Shown here piece after piece: positions 46,445 through 56,319 of a stretch of 64,000 nucleotides of DNA. Made by a program: the position numbers and the translations under genes. Under the pieces are notes generated by a model, which saw only the letters and a list, made by a program, of their open reading frames with translations, was not told the DNA's origin and searched no databases. The DNA lies in contig NC_067200.1 in the NCBI RefSeq assembly GCF_000699445.3, positions 5,968,950 to 6,032,949 on the forward strand. Reading direction: 5' to 3'. Numbering within the stretch: the stretch's first letter is position 1; each line of letters starts with the position of its first letter. Source of the DNA: Schistosoma haematobium. Taxonomy: Eukaryota > Platyhelminthes > Trematoda > Strigeidida > Schistosomatidae.

Positions 46445-46805
46445 GTGGTTTGTGTTGAGTCGGCTTCCGGAGAACTTCAACGGAGCCTCCAGAGGCCCAA
46501 AAGGAGCCGAAGGATCCTAGACAATCAGAGTACGATGGGACGTTCGAGAATTCCAGCGTGGCGTGCTATTATTGGTCGGTAGCATAATATGACGTTAACG
46601 GATTGGCTGAAATATGATGTTGATTTAACAGACGCCAACATCTATAAATACCCTTGATTTTCTGTACAAAAATAAACCTTGGGATAAAGTATTTTCTCTC
46701 ATACTTGTGTCTTCTCTCTGGTGTTCAAGTCGCTGTGTAGTTCTAGACTGCGGGTTACCATAATAGCTTAGGAAAACGAATATAGCGTTCGATCGACAAG
46801 ACATA
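46445..46805 (+). mobile_element. Solo-LTR-like element
   Basis: Contains a TATA box (tataaata, 46643-46650), an AATAAA (46671-46676) with a cttctctctggtgttcaagt region after it, and an end like caagaca. Partial copies at 15.1 and 49.3/50.9 kb. No retroviral-type coding sequence adjoins. Exact ends uncertain. Confidence 0.5.
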
Positions 46806-47320
46806 TCAGTTTAGTACGAAATCTGTTCATTCATATAGTTAAATACCATTTTGGCATTAGAGCTGATGTTCTAAGTACTTAAAACACTATAATTAAAACA
46901 TTATGGACGATTGACACACTATGATTAGTTATACATCGTTGAAAAGTAATATTCTTATTGAGAAGCTGAAAAATGAAACGGGTCTAGTGTTGATGGCCAC
47001 AGCGACCTTAGATCTCAAGGAGAAACTACTTCAGACTAATTACATATTGTTCTTTCATGCATATCATGTTTCAGCTTTCGTTATCTTAATTCTAAACCTT
47101 TTGAACCTTACTATGGGCAATAAAAATCAGTGAAATACCAATGTGTATATGTAGGTGTGCGTCATTTCCCCTTTTCTCTATAGGAAAACATTTTAGTGAA
47201 GACCGTGGACACATGTTCAAAACCCCAATTAATTCAATATTACAACTCTCTGCTCTAAAATTTGACAATTTCACACATACTGTAAACTAGAATCGTCTAC
47301 TCCGAATATGATGAATTTTT

Positions 47321-47323
<3 letters not shown>

Positions 47324-47373
<50 letters not shown>
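47324..47373. repeat. TA dinucleotide microsatellite
   Basis: About 25 uninterrupted TA units in the spacer between the convergent genes. Confidence 0.95.
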
Positions 47374-47879
47374 CCAATATAGCTAGTTAGAATTGTTACA
47401 CTGTAGATTAGGGTACAAGTACTATCTAAAAATCAATCAAATATTCAATTTTATTGAAAATGTATACAATTTGACAGTGTTTGCCGAATAATTCCTCCTT
47501 CAACAACAAAAATCACCATAAAGTAACTTACCATTAACACAAACATCAATGTCATTTACAAGAATAAGAAACAAAATTTTTTAAAAGGCAAAAATATTTG
47601 TGCAATTAATAAAAAGATTGGTTAAGTATTACTGATAATAATCATAGTAATGAAAGTATAATGAGAAACCTTAATGAAGAAAGGATACTTTGAGTGCTTC
47701 TTGTTCTAGAAAAACGATTTTCTATATATATAAATGTAATTTTGTATAAATATATCGGTATATTTGTATCTGATATGTATGTCTATGTGAAAGTGTACTT
47801 GAATGTATGTATGAAAGTGAATTTGTGCGTAATTTGAATAAGTGTTAAGTGTATTAGTGTGCACATATATCTATGCATA

Positions 47880-47930
47880 TACGTACACGTTTGTGTGTGT
47901 ATGTGTGTGTGAGTGCGTATATATTCATAT
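47880..47930. repeat. GT-rich microsatellite
   Basis: gtttgtgtgtgtatgtgtgt followed by gtgagtgcg; probably within the 3' flank of the GRIPAP1-like gene. Confidence 0.7.
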
Positions 47931-48450
47931 ATGTATGTATCACCGAGACACAAACACAAAATAATAATAATCTCAAATTAAAATAAAGAAAAACAGTGCA
48001 TACTACTTTTAGAAATTCTTTTTTTTGTACAAGTTATATAAACGCTGGGTTCTTCTTTGTCAAGAAACCAAGATACAAAGAAGCACACCCACACATCGTT
48101 TTTTTCTATTAAAAAAATGAAAAAGGGGGGGGCAAAAATCAAACTACACAGGTAAGTAAATAATAAGTAAGTAAATAATCTGTGTTTTTCATTATAGAAA
48201 CAATAAACAAATGATGAGATCTGAGCAACAAGAAAGTAGTAGAGAGAAAAGAAATAAACTCTAAAAATCGAACAGCACCGAAAAGTAAATGAGCACACAC
48301 ACACAACAATAACAACAACATTGGAATGGGATAAAAGTTTCTTCAATAAAAATGATACAAATAGTATGTTGAAAAAAAACACATATCTATACATACAAAC
48401 ACTCACACATACACAATCTTATTTATCTGTCGGGATCAGGACAAAATTGA

Positions 48451-48930
48451 TTATGGTATACCTTGTAATTTCTCTTTCAATTCAATATTTTCTGTCATTA
48501 ATTGTTCACACATGAATTTCAATCGATTAACTGTTTGTAAATTCACACTGGATAATGATGTTGACGCTGATGTCAGTGTTGATGAGTCCGATGTTGAAGT
48601 GAGATTTCTCAAGAATGGAAACCATGTCGTTGAATTAGGGAAATTTGATGATGATGAAGATGGAGTAGTTGCAAACGTATACGGTGAAATACTTAACGGA
48701 ACTGATCGATACTGACTTGAGGATACTGCTGAAGTTGGTATTGAAGTAGTAGTAGTAGTAGCAGTGACAGTGTCATTGTTACCATGATAAATTAATGGAG
48801 ACTGAAGGTAATTATCTAATCCCTTTTGTATAACTTTGCTTTTAGCCATTAAATCTGCTTCCAAACGTTTTTTACATCTTCGAAGAGTACAATTTTCTTC
48901 TTGAACTTCTGACATTCGATCGATTATAGC
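48451..48930 (-). CDS. GRIPAP1: GRIPAP1-like terminal exon
   Basis: Acceptor tttttaccag, phase 0, begins AIIDRMSEVQEENCTLRRCK. The helix to AKSKVIQKGLDNYLQSP resembles [20 protein letters not shown] of human GRASP-1. A Ser/Thr-rich linker follows, with six ACT/ACC-type Thr codons in a row. The last helix (VNRLKFMCEQLMTENIELKE) matches the C-terminal [20 protein letters not shown] region. Stop TAA at 48453-48451. Confidence 0.82.
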   Translation of the reverse strand, partial: AIIDRMSEVQEENCTLRRCKKRLEADLMAKSKVIQKGLDNYLQSPLIYHGNNDTVTATTTTTSIPTSAVSSSQYRSVPLSISPYTFATTPSSSSSNFPNSTTWFPFLRNLTSTSDSSTLTSASTSLSSVNLQTVNRLKFMCEQLMTENIELKEKLQGIP

Positions 48931-51900
48931 CTGGTAAAAATTATTATTATATATAAATATATGATTAAAGACTATATAAATGGTAAGATGATGCTACTGA
49001 TAAACTTTAAAATACACAATTCTATTCTATATATTCCGGTTATCATTTGCCTCAACAAGTAATTATGACATGAAAATAACTTTAATACGATATCTTACAA
49101 AAATACGTACCGATTTGTTTGAAAACATTCATCTCCAAAGTCTCTAGAAACTCAGAAATGTCGGTAAACATTTTATTCAATTAAAAATCGAAAAGAAGCT
49201 CAGCAGAAACATCCAGAATCATGATGCCACAGTTTTGATAAGATATTTACCTGTATACTGCTACAGACATTTTCAGAAGTCTAAGGTCGTGTTCAACTCT
49301 ATAGGCACCCTTGTTTTTTTGTACGGAAACTAACTTTTAAATAAAGGTTTTCTTCTCAATACATGCCTCTTCTTTATTGTTCTAATTGACGTTTAGAAGT
49401 AGTTGAGATTATGGTATGTGCTTTGCACCTTCGAAGTGCAAAGTACCTGTTATTCGAAGCAAGAAAAGTAGTTTCCACAGATATAGAGAGTTCATCATTT
49501 GCGTGTGGACTGCGATACTGCCCGGGTGCCCAGACCGAAGCAGATGATTTTCTTAGGGGGCCACACCCCGAGCCTTTGACCTAAAGGTCTGACCCACAAG
49601 GCAATGGAGCATCGTAAGGAGATGCAATCCCATGGTAGCCGGTGACCTAAAATTGGTTCATGCGCCATTTGTTCCCGCAGGATACTGGAGCCCATGTGCA
49701 CATTGGTTTGGGATCCGGTTAAAGCGCCGTACATTCGCTTTTCGTCCTCTCATTTTCGTAGACACATCCGCCACGAGAAGGCAGTGAGTAGGACTTCCCT
49801 GGGAGAGGCTATAAACGTGTGGCCGTGTGAGAGCATTTCGAGATGGAGGACGGACTGTCCCTACTCTCGGCCGTACCAGGGCATTTGGGGGCTATGGTAT
49901 GTGCTTTGCACCTTCGAAGTGCAAAGTACTTCTACAAGACTGGAAGGATTCTAATCCTGTACTCACCCTGGATGGTGAGAAGATAGAATTAGTCGAGAAA
50001 TTCGTGTATCTAGGTCGTTGCATAAGTGCTGGTGGGGGTGTGAGTGGTGAGATCAATCCACATATAGTGAAAGCCAGAGCGGCTTATGCTAATATGGGCC
50101 ACCTTTGGTGCCTTCGTGATATCAGTCTGGTTGTACAACGCGTCGGTGAGAGCAGTTCTACTCAATGCTTGTGGAACCTGGCCTCTACGAGTCGAGGATG
50201 TTAGACGACTCTCTGTATTCGATCATCGCTGTCTCCGAAGGATTGCTGACATCCAGTGGCAACATCATGTTAGTAATGCAGAGGTTCGGCATCGTGTGTT
50301 CGGGCACAGAGACGATAATGCAATCGGTGTCACCATCTTGAAACACCGACTTCGGTGGCTTGGACATGATCTACGAATGTCATCACAGAGAATTCCACGT
50401 CGTGCATTATTTGCCGACTCTGGGACTGGTTGGAAAAAGTGGAGAGGTTGTCAGTCTATGACATGGTGTCGTGGTATGAAAGAAAGCTGCAAAGGACTGG
50501 CTTGTGTTGGTCCTTCACGACTCCCTGGCTGGAGTCCTAGAGATGGTGCAACACAGTGGCTGGAGACGTTATCAGATATGGCTCAGAATAGAAGCCAGTG
50601 GCGATCCTGCTGTAACCTTCTTTTACTTTATTCATAAAAAGTGGTTGTGTCTTCCTTAACTGAGAGATTTCTTCTGATTGTACCTTTCCGTTCCCTCATT
50701 ATTACTATTATTATTACTACACTACCTTACACCAACCTCTTCGTTATTGTTCTTCTTTTTACGCTCCTTAACTCTTTCTTTCTTTCTCTTCGAATTCTCA
50801 TTGTTTTGTGTGGTGCATATATATTGGCGCTCTCTTGTACTAATATTTATGTGTGCAAATAAATAAATAAGTTTAGATTATAGGGACCGGCTAAGAAGAT
50901 AGCTTATTACAATTCGAAGTACCACACTGAACAACAACAGGAACTTCACAGTTAATACATCAAGACTGAAGAAAGCGAAAACACTCATAAAAGATTATAA
51001 TGTATGTAATTTCTAATTTTCCTAGTAATTTATTTTATTAAAGAAAACAAAAAACAGATGATCGATAAAAATTACGTAACCAATTGTTCGGTTATGGAGT
51101 CGCACACCGTTAGTGAATATGACAATTTAATAAATCTACTTGGGACTTTTAACCTCAATCAAATTGTAATCATAACACATAATCAATCAACTAACATTGT
51201 ACTCATTATTTTCTGAATCAAAACAATGTTTATGGTGAGAAAGTTGCAACGACCCAAAATACCGCAACCTAAAAAAAACATTAGCATGATCAACTTTGTT
51301 TTGAATTGTTACCTTAACAAACAAACGAAAAAACTCATGATTAAGATTAGACATTAACACCGCTGGATGCCAGCCGGTCCAGTGACCTAGAGGTTATGTG
51401 GTCGCGCATGTGACCGATGGTCCTGGGTTAAACTATCACATGAACATTGCTGAGCAGTTCCATACCAGGACGAAACAACCGTCCAGTGCTTCAAGGTTTT
51501 TAATGATAGTTTGACTTTGATCAGTTCATGATTTCAACGAAACTCAACCAACTCCAAAACCCTACACTGAAAAAAACGGCGTCAGGAGATGCAGTCCCAT
51601 GGTAACTGGTGACCAATAATTGGTTCATACGCCACTTCTTCCCCCAGGATCCTGGAACCCATGTACACCATTGGCTTGAAATCAGGGTTTTCCAACTCCC
51701 CTAAATGGATCATCTACATCCACCGACCCGGTTAAAGCGTCGGACGTTCACTTTTCATCTTCTCAATTTCGTAGACAACACCGGTGGCGCGAGAAGGCAG
51801 TGAATAGAAGTCCCCTGACAGTGGCCGTATAGGCGTTGTAGTGAACAGAACACGGGTGGGGACAACTGAATGTATTTAGCACAAAATTACCGAGTTACTT

Positions 51901-53453
51901 GGTAAAATAGAAAAAGCATATAGTAAATCGTTAATTTGCAAAATATCATTTCATCATATCAAACCGGACTGTTGCCGTTGCAAACATCAATCCATTGTCT
52001 CACATTTCATTGTTCATGCGGTTTCTTACAAATTCGATTGTGTTCTCGCTCTTCCTTTCTTGATCTTCTCCCATCTTCTGCTGCCAGACATTACGTTCTT
52101 TAACTCGCGTTATATACTACTTATATCAATATAAGTAGCACGCACCACAGCTTGGCCATTTGCGAATGCATTTCAAGAGGAAGAGCTAACTTTCAGCCTT
52201 ACCAGGGCATTTGTAGGAGAGTCCTCTAAACATTGCATGTCAGATTGACCAAAATGGGCAGGGTGACACTAAAGTAAAACAACTGTGGAAAGCTCTTGAA
52301 TTCTCCATCTGTGATCAGTTCGTTAAGTAAAATGTTTTCTTGTTAGAAAAAAAGATGAGAATACAAAAGAGTGGATTCTATTTTTACTTACTTTAAAGTC
52401 AGCTGTTGAAAAAAATCCCGGAGGCATTTCATGAAAATTAGTATTTTTTGACATAGATACATTTGATAATTTATTATTCATCATCATTGAATCATTCATC
52501 ATTTCATTAGATATTCCATCAGATGTTGAAGTTCCTAAGATTATATTACTACTAGTTAATGAAGATGATGATGAATGTAATGAATTCTTTCTTAATTGTT
52601 GTATAGATGTATCAATATCACCATTATGATGATTACGTATAAATCGACTTAATTGACGTCTTAATTCATGATTTAATTTTTCACTACGACGTTTTATGAC
52701 ATCTATTTGATTACGTAATTCATTTTCAATGATATTCAATTCATGACATTTCTCTTGAGATTTATTTAATTCTATTAAAAGGGACTTATTTTCTTGGGTT
52801 AATTTTTTAATGGTTTGTTGAGCATTGAATACATCAAATGATAATTGATTTTCAATGGTATCAACTTTATTATTCAATTGTTCAATGGTTTGTTTTAATT
52901 GATCATGAGTGTAATTAGCTTGTTTTAATGAATTTGTAAGATTTTCTATATCATTCATTAAAAATGCGGGAATTTGATTCAATTCACAATTTGGATCATT
53001 ATTCGTTTGAATTGATTTATGTTGTAAGGGAATGATAATTGTTTGACAAAAATCATCTTGTCGACTACTACTACTATTATTAGTAGTAGTATTAGTAGTA
53101 TCTGTATGATTGGATGATAATTGTTGTGATAATTTATCTAATTCATTAGTTAACCGATAACATTCAGCTCGTAATGTAGATGATTGTAATTGAAATGATG
53201 ATTCAGTATTAAATAATTTATCACGTAATAATTTATTCTCTTGTTTTAATTCTTCTAATAGTGAATTATGATCAGAAAATGTAGTTTGAGCATTAGTTAA
53301 TGCTGATTGTGTATAAATTAATTCTTCTTCTAATTGTTTAATACGTTTCTCTGCACGTAGTTTTGCATCATTTGCTGTAATTTGTGCTTCACGTAAATCA
53401 AGTAATTGAGATTGAAAACGTTGAAATTCTTCCGCAGATATAGAAGTAACCAT
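48451..53453 (-). CDS. GRIPAP1: GRIP1-associated protein 1 (GRASP-1)-like coiled-coil protein, two coding exons
   Basis: Exon 53453-52392 (354 codons) and exon 48930-48451 (159 codons and TAA) join in phase 0 with GT-AG ends, giving 513 residues. Seen: the N-terminus SISAEEFQRFQSQLLDLREA matches the start of mammalian GRASP-1 (LSEEEFQRMQAQLLELR). The block RRSEKLNHELRRQLSRF matches its late coiled coil, and the second exon matches its C-terminal helices. Known: GRASP-1 is a long coiled-coil protein of recycling endosomes, a Rab4 effector that also binds GRIP1 and syntaxin 13. The fluke protein is much shorter than the ~840-residue human one; the loss is mostly in the central coiled coil. The 3.5-kb intron is filled with nested transposons. 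An unseen small exon inside it cannot be excluded. Confidence 0.8.
49447..49892 (-). mobile_element. W element inserted in LINE
   Basis: 5' end at about 49886 (aaatgccctgg on the - strand). The usual AAATA tail is missing at the left, where unrelated sequence (ctgttattcgaagcaagaaa) stands instead. Confidence 0.75.
49893..50874 (+). pseudogene. AAATA-tailed LINE, 5'-truncated
   Basis: Reads [20 protein letters not shown] from 49895, with one frameshift near 50120, then [18 protein letters not shown] and WLETLSDMAQNRSQWRSC to a TAA at 50635. Its 3' UTR (50640-50800) is unlike the W element, but the last ~60 bp (tggtgcatatatattggcgc to aaataaataaata) are shared with W. Confidence 0.8.
51360..51555 (+). 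mobile_element. SINE family 2, near-complete hammerhead
   Basis: tRNA-like head (agtgacctagaggttatg, B-box degraded to gggttaaactatc), core CTGAGCAG (51450-51457; one core base changed), helix II paired, GAAAC (51472-51476), GTC (51481-51483). Tail differs from other copies. Confidence 0.68.
51568..52212 (-). mobile_element. W element split by a solo LTR
   Basis: W sequence from 51570 to 51836 resumes at 52150 (ggccatttgcgaatgcattt) and ends at the common 5' terminus near 52212. The 3' tail side is truncated at 51570. Confidence 0.75.
51837..52149. mobile_element. Solo LTR, 313 bp
   Basis: Starts TGTAGTGAAC and ends CACCACA (TG...CA), flanked by 4-bp duplication GCGT (51833-51836) and GCTT (52150-52153, one change). 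Intact W copies read gcgtggcc across this point. Related ends at 19.66-20.1 kb. No coding sequence. Confidence 0.8.
52392..53453 (-). CDS. GRIPAP1: GRIPAP1-like coding exon 1 with start codon
   Basis: The ATG at 53453-53451 begins MVTSISAEEFQRF, which places the start where mammalian GRASP-1 starts; the same frame stays open upstream (MIFILF...) but reads as AT-rich non-coding sequence. Residues about 6-112 form a heptad coiled coil, 113-135 are Ser/Thr/Asn-rich low complexity, and 165-295 form a second coiled coil. Residues 300-340 are Ser- and Met/Asn-rich, and the exon ends PPGFFSTADFK at a gtaagt donor. Confidence 0.82.
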
Positions 53454-53599
53454 AAGTGGAACTAATATATAAATATAAATGTATGTATGCATATACTTCT
53501 CTCTTTCTATGTATAGATATATATGTATATAGTTTATTGGCAAGAAAACTATAAAAAGGATAAAAATCAAGTATAATTAACACAGATTAGATTAGAAAT

Positions 53600-56000
53600 A
53601 AAAGTACACTTTCGTTATTATTATTATATATATATGGATATATTAGATAGTGATAATAGCACTGATGAACTTACGTTTTTGTAAGTGTGAAGAGTTTATG
53701 AATCGCTAAATTATGGTAACTTCATATCAATAACTGAGTTTAGTTAGAGAAATAGTGGTTAGATATTTTATTCTCAGTATCAAACTACTTAGTGACAGTG
53801 TAACATTCACGACCTTATCATGAATAGAATTCAAGACTAAGGGATAAGTAACACCGTTGATAGGAAGAATGAATTTTTTCTTCTAGCAAAATTACATGCT
53901 TATATATTAAGTACTGAATACAAGAAAAAATGTGACTACAAGTTATTTAACAAATAGATGACTGAATGATAAGACAACTGTAGGTAATTCACTCGGATTA
54001 ATGCGCTTCAGGTTTGATTGTTGCCGCATGACACCAGTCTCTGATTATCAGTAATACGAAACCTATTTCTAACAATATTCCAAAAATCAGAAATAATTTT
54101 ACAGTCTATTCGTTTGTTCAACACAGGTAGATATAAATACGAAGTCAACCTCCCACAATCAACACAGATCCTGGAATAAATGTGTATTGGCCAAGTTGCC
54201 CTGCCACATAAGAGATAATACAATAAAATTAACAAGACCGTAGCTGCTACCTGGATGTAGTGATCAGGCTTACATATCGTGGTGACTCAATTTAACTGTT
54301 GGTTGGAAAATTTGTGCCTTCAGGTCCTACAATGGCAAGCAGTTTGGTTGGAGAGTGGTAAGACTAAGAGCAACAAACTCATGATTCGAGGTCGAAATTG
54401 TCATTCCCAACTGTATAAGGATGTGACAGCATTAAGGTGTTACCTCCAGACAGCCAGTATTTCCAGAAATACTGCATTTTTGTAACAAAAAGAGGGATAG
54501 AAAAGATTGGTCCTAAAAATAATCTACCTCACCTCGCCCCACAGATTTCCGTTACCAGAGGTAAAATTTCAAAAGTACGACGCTAACAAAGCAAAAACTA
54601 CTAGAAAATGCTGTGCGCGACTAGCCTTAAGTAGCCGTCTCTTGAGCACTAAGGTTGAGTATTTAAGTCTTCAAGATCACCCCTCGCCCACTTTTCTCCC
54701 CAGGTATCTTAAGAAGTATGAGTCTACGGTGTAGACAATCGGGAACCGACAACCACTCTTGCACCCTCAACAGCACTCGATATTAACTTAATCACAAATA
54801 TAAGGCTAACGTATCCAGTATCGTTGAATTACCTGTTAACAATAATTTAACATATGAAGGCTATGCTGATGAAACTACAGAGTTGTTAATCGATATGAGC
54901 AAATAACACAAAAAAAAAACATCGTAATTTTGTATGATAAAGTGGTAAGCTGCTAAGACAACAGTGCTGAAACCAGCCCCCCTTTCCATCGTCAATGAGA
55001 ACACACCTCTCAAAATAATCTTATCGACGAAAGACTTACGCACATATATGACTATTGAACTGTCAATCAATATCTTACATGAGTGGTGACAAATCATTGT
55101 GTACACACATTATTTTTTTTCATGTAATCCACTTTAAATGGACAAGAATGTTGAGGTTATATTTTAAACACTAAAAGACAACAACACATACTAATCGATA
55201 GATCATGAGAGAGAGAGAAATATGAAGTATATGTTGATCCTTTTTCTGAATGAATTTTAAGAAAAGTTAGGTGTGTTTACACAATATATATTTCAATATT
55301 GATCATAGCGTTTGAAGACAGATTTGATTACAAACTGATAGCAGAAAGAAAACGATAGAAACTATTTACAACAATTAACGTCTTCAATCATCCCATTGAA
55401 CGAATCAATCAAAACATAAATGAATTATAAATTGAAACGAGTGAATGATATGAGTAGTTAGAGATTATTAAGAACACTATTCAGTTTACACTTGAATAGT
55501 GATGTGAACGCTGGACTGACTTATTAATAGCTTGTAATTAGTTTTATATGATGGTAACCAAATAATTATAACCGAAAACCCGTAATATAAAAAAGCGCAA
55601 TACGAAAATTTTGATTTTTTTTCTCTAACTCCATAGATTTATTCTATATATAACTCAAAAAGAAGAGTCTACTTTCAAAACAATTAGTCCCTTTGATAAA
55701 TCTCGATAATGAAATGGAAGGACGAAGGTTATTAGGATTATGTGATATATTTGCGTAATACATTTCGAACAATCTGATCACACATACTTATTAGGACACT
55801 TTATATGAAAAATAAAAGGTCAACTAGATAAATTAAATGGTAAGCGGAAACAAAGATAATAATAAAGTACACAAAAACAATGTGAAAGCTACTCTGGATA
55901 ACAAATCAGTATTACCAGGGTAGGTTGATAACTGGTGTTGGGGATGGTTGAAAAAAAGTTAAGGGCGACTAAACAGAAACGTGGCATCAGTACTTGAAGT
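53600..56000. other. Upstream of the GRIPAP1-like start, no gene seen
   Basis: Expected to hold the 5' UTR or promoter of the - strand gene. Includes an unclassified repeat at 54238-54430 (also at 26.7 and 41.5 kb) and short meaningless ORFs. No TATA or CpG-like feature could be assigned. Confidence 0.4.
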
Positions 56001-56310
56001 CACTAATTTCTGGTCTGAGCCATGTTGGTAGATGCACACTAATTGGTTGGGGACCGCGTGACTATCGAAACCAATGGTTGGAGACTCTCGGTGACATGGC
56101 TCAGAATCGACCACAATAGCGTAGGTGTATACACTCTCCGTCTTTCCTTAAACGACGAGATTAAAATCGCTTCATATCTTTCTTTTACATATTACCACCA
56201 CTACGTCTATGAATCCGGTGTTCATCTTGTTGTGTTAATGAGGTATGACAACTTGGACCGATGCATATATGTGCCTGGTCCTACGTTATAGCTGACTGAC
56301 TGACTAGGGT
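55985..56310 (+). mobile_element. 3' end of TGAC-tailed non-LTR element
   Basis: Coding remnant QWLETLGDMAQNR-like (ggttggagactctcggtgac) followed by a 3' UTR ending cctacgttatagctgactga ctgactag. Same terminus as at 27.7 and 32.1 kb. Confidence 0.72.
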
Positions 56311-56319
56311 AGGTCAAGA

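Larger units (their letters stand above)
49240..50935. mobile_element. Three-layer nest: LTR-like piece, LINE, W element
   Basis: An LTR-like piece (49240-49412 continuing at 50882-50935) is split by an AAATA-tailed LINE (+). The LINE is flanked by an 11-bp duplication with one mismatch (49402-49412 and 50871-50881). The LINE is itself split near its truncated 5' end by a W element (-) between exact 37-bp direct repeats (49410-49446 and 49893-49929). All of it lies in the GRIPAP1-like intron. Confidence 0.75.

Noticed and set aside
47978..48406. 142-codon hydrophobic - strand frame
   Set aside because: Composition is driven by T-rich microsatellite-like DNA downstream of the GRIPAP1-like stop; no domain or splice support.
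53454..53570. Upstream in-frame Met residues of the GRIPAP1-like ORF
   Set aside because: The extra 39 residues are Tyr/Ile-rich translation of AT-rich DNA; homology begins right after the ATG at 53453.
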